The position numbers and the translations under genes were made by a program. The notes under the pieces are model-generated. The model was not told where the DNA came from. It did no database searches and saw nothing but the letters and a program-made list of their open reading frames with translations. This document shows, piece by piece, positions 34,028 through 42,205 of a stretch of 64,000 bases of DNA (positions are counted from its first letter, which is position 1; each line of letters starts with the position of its first letter). This DNA is from an uncultured Chloroflexota bacterium (GTDB lineage Bacteria > Chloroflexota > UBA4733): NCBI GenBank assembly GCA_937967325.1, contig CALBSQ010000158.1:32507-96506 (forward strand), in the 5' to 3' direction.

Positions 34028-35874
34028 ACGGCGACCCGTTCTGGCGCCAACGTGCCGGCGAGCATCGTGGCCAGCGACTCCACGGTAGCCGGCAACGCTC
34101 CGGACAACAAGCCATCCGCGTCCATCCATTTGTTATCGAGCAGGCGACGCCTCAGCTCGACCATGGGTGGCGGCGCGAGCTGCGCCCGACGCATCAGCGC
34201 AGCGTCGGCGAAAAGCCCTTGAGGCTCGCCCCTGTAGACAACTTTCCCATCCACGAGCACGACAACCGTGCGGGCGTGTTCGGCCACCAGTCGCATGTCG
34301 TGGGTGATCATCAGGATGGTTCGTCCGTTCCGGTGGAGCTGCTCGCAGATCGACAGCAACATCTCGGCGTTGCGGCGGTCCTGGCCAAAGGTCGGCTCAT
34401 CCAGCACCAGCACGTGTTGCTCGAGGATCAGCATCGTGGCCACGCTCAGCCGCCGCTTCTCGCCATGGCTCAGTTGAAAGGGATTGGCCAACGCCAGCCG
34501 CGCCAGGCCGAACTCGGCCAGCAACGCCTCAACTTTGGCTCGGATGTCGGGCTCCGGAACCCTCCGCAGTCGCAAGCCAAAGGCGAGCTCGTCGAACACA
34601 GTCCTCGCCACGAACTGATGCTCAGGATTCTGGAAGACGTACCCGACGGTACTCGCCAGCTCCGTCGCGGACAGGTCCCGCACATCGCGGTCACCCAGGA
34701 AGACCGTCCCACGGGGCGGTCGCAGCGTGGCAATCAGGTGCTGGGCCAGTGTGGACTTGCCGGCGCCGTTGGGGCCGACGATGGCGCAGAAGTCGCCCGC
34801 TTGCACCGTGAGCGACACGTCGCGCAGTACCCATGGGCCCTTACCGTAGCGATAGGACAGGTGGTTGAAGGTGAGGGAACCTCTCCCCCCGCCCCTCCCC
34901 TGGGAAGGGAGGGGCGGCTCGATTGGAGCTATCGCGGCCCGCGAGGGCAACCCCGGATGGTGCTGCCAGGAAACTCTACCGACCTCGCCGCTGAGTCTCC
35001 CCGCCCTTCCCAGGGGAGGGGCGGGGGGAGAGGTTCCCAGTTCCACCATCGCCTCATCCACCGTCAGCGGATACCGCGCAAGCTCGATACCGCGGACCTT
35101 GAGCTGCGCGGCAAGCTCGCAAACTTGCGGTATCCAGATGCCCTCTCGCTCGAGACGCACCGCCTGATCGGACAGGACACGGCGCGGCGCACCGTCGTCG
35201 ATCAGGGAGCCGTCCGGGCCGAGCACGATGACGCGGTCGATCAGGTCCATCAGGCCATCGAGGCGGTGCTCGACGACGATCATTGTGTGCTCGCCGCGGA
35301 TCTTGAGCCGGCGCAGGGCCGCGAAGACCTCGACGGCCCCGGCAGGGTCGAGATTCGATGTCGGCTCGTCAAACACCAGCACAGACGGCTGCATCGCCAG
35401 CACGCAGGCCAGGGCCAGCCGTTGCTTGTTGCCGCCGGATAGATGATCGATGCGGGTGTCCGGCTTGCAGCCCAGCCCGGCTGCCTCCATCGCCGCGGCA
35501 ATACGCTCAGGCATCTGGGCCCGGGGCACGCCGAGATTTTCCAGGCCGAAGGCAATCTCATCGTCCACGCGGAGGGTGCAGAACTGGGTCTCCGGGTCCT
35601 GGAACACAATTCCCACCTCACGAGCTGTCGCCGCCAGCGGCCGCGCGCGCGTGTCGCGCCCATGGATATGCACCGTGCCGGACAGCTCGCCGTCGATGCC
35701 GTGCGGGATCATCCCGTTCAGACAGAAGGCCAGCGTGCTCTTCCCGCCGCCGCTCGGACCTAACACCAGCACCGTTTCGCCAGCAGGAACCACGAACGAC
35801 AGGTCGCGCAGGCAAGGCTCCTTGCGGCCGCGATAGCGGAAGGTGAGGCCGTCGACCGCGATAGCAGGAGTCAT
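34024..35874 (-). CDS. ykoD: Duplicated ECF transporter ATPase (YkoD-like) with palindromic linker
   Basis: About 616 aa from the ATG at 35874. Two ATPase domains in one chain: first with GPSGGGKST, LSGGNKQRLALA and LVFDEPTSNLDP; second with GPNGAGKST, LSHGEKRRLSVA, VLVLDEPTFGQD and ITHDMRL. Such fused EcfAA' subunits power YkoEDC transporters. The linker between the domains contains about 55 residues (SPPAPPLGRAGR ... SQGRGGGRGS) encoded by a palindromic repeat at 34875-35038. The frame and both ATPase cores look intact. The gene is 13 nt after ykoE. Confidence 0.92.
   Translation of the reverse strand: MTPAIAVDGLTFRYRGRKEPCLRDLSFVVPAGETVLVLGPSGGGKSTLAFCLNGMIPHGIDGELSGTVHIHGRDTRARPLAATAREVGIVFQDPETQFCTLRVDDEIAFGLENLGVPRAQMPERIAAAMEAAGLGCKPDTRIDHLSGGNKQRLALACVLAMQPSVLVFDEPTSNLDPAGAVEVFAALRRLKIRGEHTMIVVEHRLDGLMDLIDRVIVLGPDGSLIDDGAPRRVLSDQAVRLEREGIWIPQVCELAAQLKVRGIELARYPLTVDEAMVELGTSPPAPPLGRAGRLSGEVGRVSWQHHPGLPSRAAIAPIEPPLPSQGRGGGRGSLTFNHLSYRYGKGPWVLRDVSLTVQAGDFCAIVGPNGAGKSTLAQHLIATLRPPRGTVFLGDRDVRDLSATELASTVGYVFQNPEHQFVARTVFDELAFGLRLRRVPEPDIRAKVEALLAEFGLARLALANPFQLSHGEKRRLSVATMLILEQHVLVLDEPTFGQDRRNAEMLLSICEQLHRNGRTILMITHDMRLVAEHARTVVVLVDGKVVYRGEPQGLFADAALMRRAQLAPPPMVELRRRLLDNKWMDADGLLSGALPATVESLATMLAGTLAPERVAV
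34875..35038. repeat. Family C palindromic element inside the ECF ATPase gene
   Basis: Perfect 35-bp arms at 34875-34909 and 35004-35038 (GGGAACCTCTCCCCCCGCCC at the outer end). It encodes the inter-domain linker without a stop. Confidence 0.9.
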
Positions 35875-35887
35875 GACGGAGCGATGT

Positions 35888-36481
35888 CTAGATCTCTTGC
35901 TGGCGGCCACGAGCGATGGCAAAGCCATCCAGCACACCGGTGGGCACGAGGGCGTCGCCAACTGCCTTACCCAGCAAGCCGGCCAGGACGGCGCCGCTCA
36001 ATGTTCGCAAGACGAAGTAGGCGAGGATAATGGGCAGGCTGAGCTTGTAGTAGCCCTGCGTCCAGAGTGGCTGGGTCACGAAGAAGAAGGCCGCCGCAAC
36101 GGCCCCGGCGCCGGCCATGAGCTTGGCGTCGAAGCGCCGGTAGCCCGTGGCCAGGAAGACCGCCTCACTGCCCAGCCCCTCCAGCAATCCGGAGAGGATG
36201 ACGATGGCACCCCAGGGGTTGAACGAGCTCTCCACCAGCGCCGCCACCAGCTCGCCAAAGAGCGCCGAGCCAGGCTTGCGTACGATATAGGGGACTAACA
36301 GGCCGCCGATGAGCCAGAAGCCGGCGAGCGCATTGCCGACGAAGTTGCCGCCAACGCCCTGCACCACGGAGTAGAACCAGTCGAACACGATGAAGGCGAT
36401 GCCGCTGGCGACCGCCAGCGCCGCCGTGACGACGATGTCCCGGGTAGACCAACTGCGAGTAGGGGTGGACGAAACTTGCAC
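35888..36481 (-). CDS. ykoE: ECF transporter S component for HMP/thiamine (YkoE-like)
   Basis: 197 aa, about six membrane segments. TRDIVVTAALAVASGIAFIV, FDWFYSVVQGVGGNFVGN and SSFNPWGAIVILSGLLEGLGSE match YkoE, the substrate-binding subunit for hydroxymethylpyrimidine/thiamine. GTG start at 36481, with a GGAG site about 10 nt upstream inside a possible sequestering stem. First gene after the TPP riboswitch and first of ykoE-ykoD-ykoC-small ORF-tenA. Confidence 0.93.
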   Translation of the reverse strand: MQVSSTPTRSWSTRDIVVTAALAVASGIAFIVFDWFYSVVQGVGGNFVGNALAGFWLIGGLLVPYIVRKPGSALFGELVAALVESSFNPWGAIVILSGLLEGLGSEAVFLATGYRRFDAKLMAGAGAVAAAFFFVTQPLWTQGYYKLSLPIILAYFVLRTLSGAVLAGLLGKAVGDALVPTGVLDGFAIARGRQQEI

Positions 36482-36494
36482 AGCCGCTACGCTC

Positions 36495-36527
36495 CTCTCC
36501 GTTGCGTTCGTCGCCAGACGGGGAGAG
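36495..36527 (-). promoter_or_regulatory. Possible ribosome-site-sequestering stem of the TPP riboswitch
   Basis: On the minus strand CTCTCC (36527-36522) can pair with GGAGAG (36500-36495), which includes the ykoE ribosome-binding region. Together with a GCAGCGCCG/CGGCGCTG hairpin upstream this could be the expression platform. Pairing is by eye only. Confidence 0.35.
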
Positions 36528-36609
36528 CGCGTTCCCTGGAAGCAGGAAATGGCAGCAGGCCATGATGCACAGCGCCGCGATGATCAACGGCGCTGCTCGG
36601 CTTCCCGGT

Positions 36610-36697
36610 CCGCTTTCCCTACGCTCGTGCTGACGAGATCAGGTTCTAGGGGTTGGTGGTCTTGATACCGCCTCTCAGCTACACGCTCCCCCAGCGG
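36610..36697 (-). promoter_or_regulatory. TPP (THI-box) riboswitch
   Basis: Minus strand reads CCGCTGGGGGAGC, GCTGAGAGG, GAACCTGATCT, then GCGTAGGGAAAGCGG: the conserved THI-box elements in correct order. CCGCT/AGCGG closes P1. It lies 128 nt upstream of ykoE, so the thiamine operon is shut down by thiamine pyrophosphate. Confidence 0.93.
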
Positions 36698-36784
36698 ATG
36701 CCTATACAGTTGTGCGTACAGTGTAAGAGACGGAGACTGGCGGCGCAAATCGCCGGCTACGAGCAAGCCGTTTCGCGCGACACT

Positions 36785-36826
36785 GCAAGCGTCGCGCTTG
36801 CCTTGCCGGTGGCCAGTGGCTACCAT
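36785..36826 (+). promoter_or_regulatory. Weak candidate promoter with overlapping palindrome
   Basis: TTGCCT (36798-36803), 17-nt spacer, TACCAT (36821-36826), upstream of the 75-aa gene. A GCAAGCG-TCG-CGCTTGC palindrome (36785-36801) overlaps the -35 box and could be an operator. Confidence 0.3.
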
Positions 36827-36863
36827 CCGCGGACAAGGACGCGCAGCAGATAGAGAGGACACC

Positions 36864-37091
36864 ATGGCAGACCTGCCCAAGCTGCACCTGGGCGAACAGC
36901 ACGCGCGTGGTCTGCTTGCCCCCCTGCGTAACGAGCTGCAGGCAATAGAGCGGCGTACCGCTCGCCATGCCGGCCGGGCGCGGCTGGCACCGGAGGACCA
37001 AGCCCGCTTGGACGCTGCGCTGAAGGCCGTACAAGACGCGCAGGCAGCAATCGAGCAACTCTGGGACGAATCACCGGTTCCCGGGCGTTAG
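36864..37091 (+). CDS. Small helical hypothetical protein
   Basis: 75 aa. Strong GAGAGGACACC ribosome site before the ATG. The body is charged and heptad-like (EQHARGLLAPLRNELQAIER, then DQARLDAALKAVQDAQAAIE), predicting a short helical hairpin or coiled coil. No family recognised. It lies alone between the divergent thiamine operon and the uronate-dehydrogenase-like gene. Confidence 0.6.
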   Translation: MADLPKLHLGEQHARGLLAPLRNELQAIERRTARHAGRARLAPEDQARLDAALKAVQDAQAAIEQLWDESPVPGR

Positions 37092-37172
37092 CCGCGCCCA
37101 GCGGCAGTGGCAACCTGGGTCGCGGAGCAGTATCACCAGTCAGCATGACCAGTATCGGGGGAAGGTAAGCAC

Positions 37173-37907
37173 GTGGCACGCAAGAAGCGAGTCCTCATCA
37201 CCGGCGCGGCGGGTCGCATCGGGCGAAGTCTGGCGGACCACCTGACAGACCGCTATGACCTCCGCCTGCACTACCACCGCTCAGAAATCAAGGATCCGCC
37301 GGTGCAAGACATCGTTCGGGCGGACATTGCCAACTTTGACGAAGTCGCCGCCATGGTCGGGGGCATGGACGCCATCGTCCATATGGCTGGCGATCCCAGC
37401 ACCAACGCCAGTTGGGAGAGTGTGCGCGACAAGAACATCACCGGCATGTACAACCTCTACGAGGCGGCGCGGCGCGCCGGGGTCGGCAAGATCATCTTCG
37501 CCTCCACCAACCACGTGATGGGCATGTACGACCGTGACGGCGAATGGCCCATCTACGCCAACTATCCCGTCCGGCCCGACTCCCTGTACGGGGTCTCCAA
37601 GGCGTTCGGTGAGGCGCTCGCCCGCCACTACGCGGACCGCTTTGGCATCTCCAGCATCTGCCTGCGCATCGGCTGGTTTCTGGAGGAGCCGCGCGACGAG
37701 ATCGGGCTCTGGATGTGGCTGAGCCCCCGTGATTGCGCCCAAATCGTCTGGCGATCCATCGAGAGCGATCTCCCCTTCGGCATCTTCTACGCTATCTCCG
37801 CCAACAGCCGCCGCCATTGGGACATCAGCGACGCCATCGAGAAACTCGGCTACCGGCCCGAGGACGATGCGGAGCGGTTCGCAGCCAGGATCGAGGGCGT
37901 TGGCTAA
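37173..37907 (+). CDS. NAD-dependent epimerase/dehydratase, uronate-dehydrogenase-like
   Basis: 244 aa, extended-SDR fold. VLITGAAGRIGRSLADHL binds NAD, and YGVSKAFGE holds the catalytic YxxxK. IVHMAGDPSTNASWESVRDKN and FASTNHVMGMY are typical of bacterial uronate dehydrogenases, which oxidise glucuronate or galacturonate to aldarate lactones. GTG start at 37173 with GGGGGAAGG upstream. It would feed the pathway of the KdgD-type dehydratase at 43.2 kb, although the two are not in one operon. Specificity is inferred. Confidence 0.8.
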   Translation: MARKKRVLITGAAGRIGRSLADHLTDRYDLRLHYHRSEIKDPPVQDIVRADIANFDEVAAMVGGMDAIVHMAGDPSTNASWESVRDKNITGMYNLYEAARRAGVGKIIFASTNHVMGMYDRDGEWPIYANYPVRPDSLYGVSKAFGEALARHYADRFGISSICLRIGWFLEEPRDEIGLWMWLSPRDCAQIVWRSIESDLPFGIFYAISANSRRHWDISDAIEKLGYRPEDDAERFAARIEGVG

Positions 37908-37927
37908 ACCTTCCTGGGTTTGGCCAA
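37900..37927 (+). terminator. Hairpin at the 3' end of the uronate-dehydrogenase-like gene
   Basis: TTGGCTAAACC (37900-37910) pairs with GGTTTGGCCAA (37917-37927) except for one T-G, with a 6-nt loop, and includes the stop codon. No T-run, so it is a weak terminator or 3'-end stabiliser. Confidence 0.4.
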
Positions 37928-37947
37928 GGTCATGTTGCTGAGTGCGG

Positions 37948-38217
37948 GGGCGCCGGGGCGGCGACTGCGGTCGGCCGCCAAGGGGCCGCACTGCGGTGCA
38001 TCGGACGGCTCCAATGGACTGGCGGCTGCCGCGTAAGGAAGCCGCCTTACGCGGACACCCGACCGCGGTATTCCCCGTCTGATGAAAGGTCCTCGCCAAA
38101 TGAATGGGACCGCAGTCCCCCGGTCGCTTGGCCGCCGATCGCAATCGCGGCCCCGGCATCTCCGCCATCCTGGTTGCTACCTGTTTTCACCCGAGTCGCC
38201 TCATCGCCCCCTCGCCT
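37948..38217. repeat. Family E intergenic repeat block, copy 1
   Basis: Fills the 308-bp gap between the two SDR genes. Starts with CGCCGGGGCGGCGACTGCGG and ends in an imperfect inverted copy. Positions 38119-38157 are the exact reverse complement of 52456-52494 (39 bp). The terminal 22 bp (38196-38217) match 247-268. No gene seen. Confidence 0.8.
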
Positions 38218-38965
38218 AAAGCCCGGCCCCACCATCAATCACAACCGTCGAGCCGGTCGCCATGGAAAAGCCGGAGGCAAGGTCCAGTACCACCTCGGCA
38301 ATGTCTGCGGACGTCGAAACCCGGCCCAGCGGCGTCCCAGCAGCGGCGCGCTTGACTCGCTCTTCGCGGCCGGTGTTCCAGGGAGAGTCCACCATGCCCG
38401 GAGCGACGGCGTTGACACGCACGTCGGGCGCGAGGACGCTGGCGAGTCCCTTAGTGAGCGCGATCACGGCAGCTTTGGACGCGCCGTAGGCGAGGGAGCT
38501 GCCCTTGCCCGTGATCCCGGCATTGGAAGCGATGTTGATGATCTGGCCTTTGGTCAGTCGCAGCGCCGGCGCCGCGGCGCGACTACACCAGAACAGGCCC
38601 TTGACGTTGACGTCGTAGATGCGGTCCCACTTGTCTTCGGTCATGCTGTCGAGGTCGGCCAGGTCCACAAAGAACGTCGTCGCGGCATTGTTGACGAGGA
38701 TGTCCAGTCGGCCAAACTCCCTAACAACCACCTCCACGATGGCGCGGACGCGAGCTTCGTCGGCTACGTCGCCCTGCACCAACAGTCCTCGGCTGCCGGC
38801 CGCCTGGACGCCTTCCAGTGTCGTCCGCGCCCCGGCTTCCGACCGCGCATAGTTGATCCCGATGCCGGCCGCGCCTTCTCGGGCAAACGCCAGCGCTACT
38901 GCCTGACCGATCCCTGACGAAGCGCCCGTGATGAGCGCGACCTTGCCCGTGAGTCTGCCTGCCAT
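38216..38965 (-). CDS. Short-chain dehydrogenase/reductase (FabG-like)
   Basis: 249 aa classical SDR: ALITGASSGIGQAVALAFAREG (NAD(P) binding, TGxxxGxG), LVNNAATTFFV (NNAG-like), INIASNAGITGKG (catalytic Ser region), YGASKAAVI (YxxxK). It probably reduces a 3-keto group or oxidises a sugar alcohol; the family cannot be narrowed further by eye. Its TAG stop lies at the edge of a dispersed repeat. Downstream of a YhaV/PrlF pair on the same strand but separated by 72 nt. Confidence 0.9.
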   Translation of the reverse strand: MAGRLTGKVALITGASSGIGQAVALAFAREGAAGIGINYARSEAGARTTLEGVQAAGSRGLLVQGDVADEARVRAIVEVVVREFGRLDILVNNAATTFFVDLADLDSMTEDKWDRIYDVNVKGLFWCSRAAAPALRLTKGQIINIASNAGITGKGSSLAYGASKAAVIALTKGLASVLAPDVRVNAVAPGMVDSPWNTGREERVKRAAAGTPLGRVSTSADIAEVVLDLASGFSMATGSTVVIDGGAGL

Positions 38966-39037
38966 GAACTTCCTTTCCTTTTCCGGTACATCGCAGGCGC
39001 GATCGTGGCGCGCCTACTGCTCGTCCCATTCCCGCTC

Positions 39038-39496
39038 TCAGTCGGAGTGCTCCCGCTCCCAAGCTGCCAAATTGGACGAAAAGTCCTGCCCTATCTCGCC
39101 GCGCGCAATCAGCCCTCGGAACACGTAGTACGGATCGCTCTTGGAGCCGGCCTTGCGTAACGTTGTCTGGTCGTTTAGATACAGGAAGACAATCGCTTTA
39201 GCCTGATGAGAGCCCACCCAGAACAGACGGTAGCGCGCTGGGAGCCCGTGACCTTTTGCGCGACAAAACATCGCCAGGTCGCCTCGGAGTCGGAACTCCG
39301 CCGCTACAGGATCCGGCGGCACGACAACTCCTATCAGATGATGAACACCGGCTGCCAGCTTTACGAGGGGATGCTGACGGTACGTCTCGTCGGAAAGCGC
39401 CCTTCTGAGCCGGCGAACCTCTGCCCGCAACTCAGCGTAGCGATCGCCGAACACCGGATGGTAGAGCAGGGTCCAACCGTTGATGATGAGCGGCAT
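39038..39496 (-). CDS. yhaV: YhaV-family type II toxin (ribonuclease)
   Basis: 152 aa, the family length. INGWTLLYHPVFGDRYAELR is the diagnostic start. ARYRLFWVGSHQAKAIVFLY, NDQTTLRKAGSKSDPYYVF and the C-terminal GEIGQDFSSNLAAWE complete the match. YhaV cleaves RNA at the ribosome and is neutralised by PrlF. It starts 3 nt after the antitoxin stop. The toxin looks full length. Confidence 0.92.
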   Translation of the reverse strand: MPLIINGWTLLYHPVFGDRYAELRAEVRRLRRALSDETYRQHPLVKLAAGVHHLIGVVVPPDPVAAEFRLRGDLAMFCRAKGHGLPARYRLFWVGSHQAKAIVFLYLNDQTTLRKAGSKSDPYYVFRGLIARGEIGQDFSSNLAAWEREHSD

Positions 39497-39499
39497 GTG

Positions 39500-39853
39500 C
39501 TAATCGAGCGGCACATCACGGAACAACTCCTCATCACCGGCAATAAGCTCACCAACATCGCCTAGGCGGTCTGGACGCGTCATGGCGTCCTTCACCAGGA
39601 AGGCAAGAAACTGGGCGAACTCCGGCTCGTCCTCAATCGATGACTGATCAGCTTCCGGCGCTGTGACAACGATGCCCACGTCTGTGCGGACGAGGTCGAC
39701 CTGATCGGTAATACCCAAATCGTGCAGCCAGTCCTTCGGCAACACCACTGAACTCGATCCGCCGGTACGCCGCAGCCGCACCGACTTACGTGCGCGAACC
39801 GCCGCCTCTGCCCCGTCTCCGTCTCGGGAAAGTGGCGGCGCACCACTTACCAC
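39500..39853 (-). CDS. prlF: PrlF-like AbrB-fold antitoxin
   Basis: 117 aa. A swapped-hairpin AbrB domain (RKSVRLRRTGGSSSVVLPKD, then LGITDQVDLV) is followed by the FAQFLAFLVKDAMTRPDRL segment that marks PrlF/SohA antitoxins. GTG start at 39853 with AGAGG about 9 nt upstream. It binds YhaV and represses its own promoter. The pair is compact and apparently intact, unlike the RES remnant 7 kb away. Confidence 0.88.
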   Translation of the reverse strand: MVSGAPPLSRDGDGAEAAVRARKSVRLRRTGGSSSVVLPKDWLHDLGITDQVDLVRTDVGIVVTAPEADQSSIEDEPEFAQFLAFLVKDAMTRPDRLGDVGELIAGDEELFRDVPLD

Positions 39854-39922
39854 CGTTGTATCCTCTCGCTATGCCTTTCATGATGGCAGAAATAGACAGA
39901 AATAGCAACCCCGTTCCGTGGC

Positions 39923-40759
39923 TCACGGCTCATCTGGATGTGCCGCCGAAAACGCGCGCCAGGCGGCGCGCGACATCTGCGCGATCGCGTGCGTCGCGAC
40001 CACGTTGTTGTCACCATGGCTGGAGAGGCAGACCAGCACGTAGGCGCCGCCCGGTCCGAGGATGACGCCGCCGTCATGCACGATGCCGCGCAGCGTTCCG
40101 GTCTTGTGATACACCTTCGCCGAGTCCGGCAGGAGGAGCGGGATGCGCGTGCCGGCCGAGCAGCGCCCCAGGTAGCCCAGCACGGCTTTGCTGCCGGGGA
40201 GATCCCCGCGATGCAAGTGCTCGAACAGGCAGGCCAGGTCCGACGCCGTGACCGGATTGCACTCCGGCGAACGCAACGCCACAAAGTCTTCGAAGCCATG
40301 ATTCAGCCGCGTGGACTTGAGGCCCAACTCGGACAGCGTCCGGTTGACCGCGTCCAAGCCCACACGTTGGATCAGCAAGTTGCTCGCCACGTTGTCGCTC
40401 AGATTGATCGCCAGCTCGCAGAGATCGCCCACGGTCACGCGTAGCCCGCGATGCAGATGGATGAGAATGCCGCTGCCCAGGCGAGCGTTCTCGTCGTCCT
40501 CGACGTCGACGACCACCTCCTCGTCCAGCCCCAGCATGCCGGCCTCTGCCTGGCGAAGCGCCTCGATCAGCAGCGCAACTTTGCTGATACTGGCGCCGGG
40601 GAACACTTCGTCGCCGCCAAGCTCGACACCATCACCGCTCGTCACGTCGCGGAAAACGATGCCCCACCGACCGCCCGCCAGCAGCGCCAGACCCCGCAGC
40701 TCGGTACGAAGGCCATGCCAGGGGTCGGGGGGATGAGGAGATGAGGAGACATGGTTCAC
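39923..40759 (-). CDS. Class A beta-lactamase-fold serine hydrolase
   Basis: About 278 aa from the GTG at 40759 (the frame upstream runs into a repeat). SxxK is FPGASISKVALLIEA, SDN is INLSDNVASNLL and KTG is VYHKTGTLRG, so the active-site set of penicilloyl serine transferases is present. The omega-loop Glu typical of true class A beta-lactamases is not obvious in LRSPECNPVTASDLA, so it may be a DD-peptidase-like or other serine hydrolase. No signal peptide is clear, which is unusual. Confidence 0.8.
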   Translation of the reverse strand: MNHVSSSPHPPDPWHGLRTELRGLALLAGGRWGIVFRDVTSGDGVELGGDEVFPGASISKVALLIEALRQAEAGMLGLDEEVVVDVEDDENARLGSGILIHLHRGLRVTVGDLCELAINLSDNVASNLLIQRVGLDAVNRTLSELGLKSTRLNHGFEDFVALRSPECNPVTASDLACLFEHLHRGDLPGSKAVLGYLGRCSAGTRIPLLLPDSAKVYHKTGTLRGIVHDGGVILGPGGAYVLVCLSSHGDNNVVATHAIAQMSRAAWRAFSAAHPDEP

Positions 40760-40805
40760 CTCGATCTGTGGATCACAGGCAACTGTGAAAGCAGGCAACA
40801 ACCGA

Positions 40806-40998
40806 GGTGGCGGGGATGCCGGGGCGGCGACTGCGCACCCAGAGGGTACCCGCCGCCAGAGCACGGCACTGCGGTGCGGCGAACGGCTCCAGAGGGAACA
40901 GCGATTGCCTTATGTGTGAGCGAACTCCCACTTCGTCCCGACCGCGGTCGAGGACTCTGGCGGCAGACCGCAGTCGCCGCCCCGGCATCCCCGCCACC
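40806..40998. repeat. Family E intergenic repeat block, copy 2, with perfect 30-bp arms
   Basis: 40806-40835 and 40969-40998 are exact reverse complements. The interior shares CACTGCGGTGC and ACGGCTCC with the copies at 37.9 and 55.3 kb. It fills the 300-bp gap between the serine hydrolase and NamZ genes. Confidence 0.88.
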
Positions 40999-41059
40999 AG
41001 TGGCATGTCCGTGTCCGATCCGTATTTCCCCTAATCCCCAACCCGCGAGCGCAGCGAGC

Positions 41060-42205
41060 CTAGCCACTGGCTTCCAGCACCCGCTTTCGCGCCGCCTGGT
41101 AGAGGCGCAGATCCACCGACCAACTGAGCTCGATGATGTCGGGATCCAATCCGTTTTCGATGCCGTCGCGGCTGCATCGGTCGCCGATCAGGCGATTGGC
41201 CGTCATCCCGTCGTTGAGCCATGTGAAGTGCTCCGGCCAGAGCCGGCGCAGGGCAACCAGCACTTCCAGACCCGTGCGCACCGGACGGAAGGCCGCGCGG
41301 TCGTGTACGTGCAACTGGACCCCGTGGCACGGCTCGCCCTGCCACTTGGAGAAGGTGGGGGTGAAGTGACAGGCGCGGAAACGCACGCCGGGGAGCCCAC
41401 GGTCGTTGAGGTAGCGAGCGAGCTTGGGCGCGTCCACCCAGGGCGCGCCCAGAACCTCGAAGGGGCGCGTCGTGCCGCGGCCCTCGGAGACGTTCGTTCC
41501 CTCGAGCAGGCAGGTGCCGGCAAAGGCGAAACAAGAATCCGGCGTCGGCAGATTGGGCGAGGGCTGCACCCAGGGCAGGCCAGTCTGCTCGTACCCCCAC
41601 TCCCGCTGCCAGCCGTCGAGCGGAACGACCGTCAGGTCGCAGCCGATGCCCCGACTGTTGAACAGGCGGGCGAGCTCGCCGATGGACAGCCCATAGCGGA
41701 TGGGGATGCCAAAGCGACCGACAAACGACTCCATGTCTGGCTGCACGACCGGACCTTCCACGGCGACGCCGCCGAGCGGGTTCGGGCGGTCGAGCACCAC
41801 CATGGGCAAGCCAACCTCCTTCGCTGCCTCCATGCATAGGGCCATGGTGTAGAGGTAGGTGTAGAAGCGGGCGCCGGCGTCCTGCATGTCAAACACGAGC
41901 ACCTCGACGCCGTCGAGCATGGCGGGAGTGGGACGGCGGGTGTCGCCGTACAGGCTGTGTACCAGCAAGCCGGTGGCGGCGTCCGTGGTCGTGCCAACGT
42001 GATCTCCAGCCTGGGCGTCGCCGTGGATGCCGTGCTCGGGACCGAACAGGGCGACCAGCTGGGCGCCGGCGCGCGGCAAGGCGTCGACGATGCTCTCCAA
42101 CTGCGACGTCACACCATTCGGGTTGCTGATCAGGCCAACGCGCCGGCCGCGCACCAACTCCGTGCGCTCGGCCAGCAAGACGTCGAGACCAGAACGCGTA
42201 CTCAT
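41060..42205 (-). CDS. namZ: DUF1343 protein, exo-beta-N-acetylmuramidase NamZ-like
   Basis: 381 aa. GLDVLLAERTELVRGRRVGL, ISNPNGVTSQLES, LFGPEHGIHGDAQAGD and VFDMQDAGARFYTYLYTM are the signature blocks of DUF1343, shown in Bacteroidota and Bacillus to release terminal MurNAc from peptidoglycan fragments. No signal peptide is seen, suggesting use on imported muropeptides. It overlaps by 4 bp the acetyltransferase gene (ATGA), in an operon with a KdgD-type dehydratase. Confidence 0.9.
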   Translation of the reverse strand: MSTRSGLDVLLAERTELVRGRRVGLISNPNGVTSQLESIVDALPRAGAQLVALFGPEHGIHGDAQAGDHVGTTTDAATGLLVHSLYGDTRRPTPAMLDGVEVLVFDMQDAGARFYTYLYTMALCMEAAKEVGLPMVVLDRPNPLGGVAVEGPVVQPDMESFVGRFGIPIRYGLSIGELARLFNSRGIGCDLTVVPLDGWQREWGYEQTGLPWVQPSPNLPTPDSCFAFAGTCLLEGTNVSEGRGTTRPFEVLGAPWVDAPKLARYLNDRGLPGVRFRACHFTPTFSKWQGEPCHGVQLHVHDRAAFRPVRTGLEVLVALRRLWPEHFTWLNDGMTANRLIGDRCSRDGIENGLDPDIIELSWSVDLRLYQAARKRVLEASG

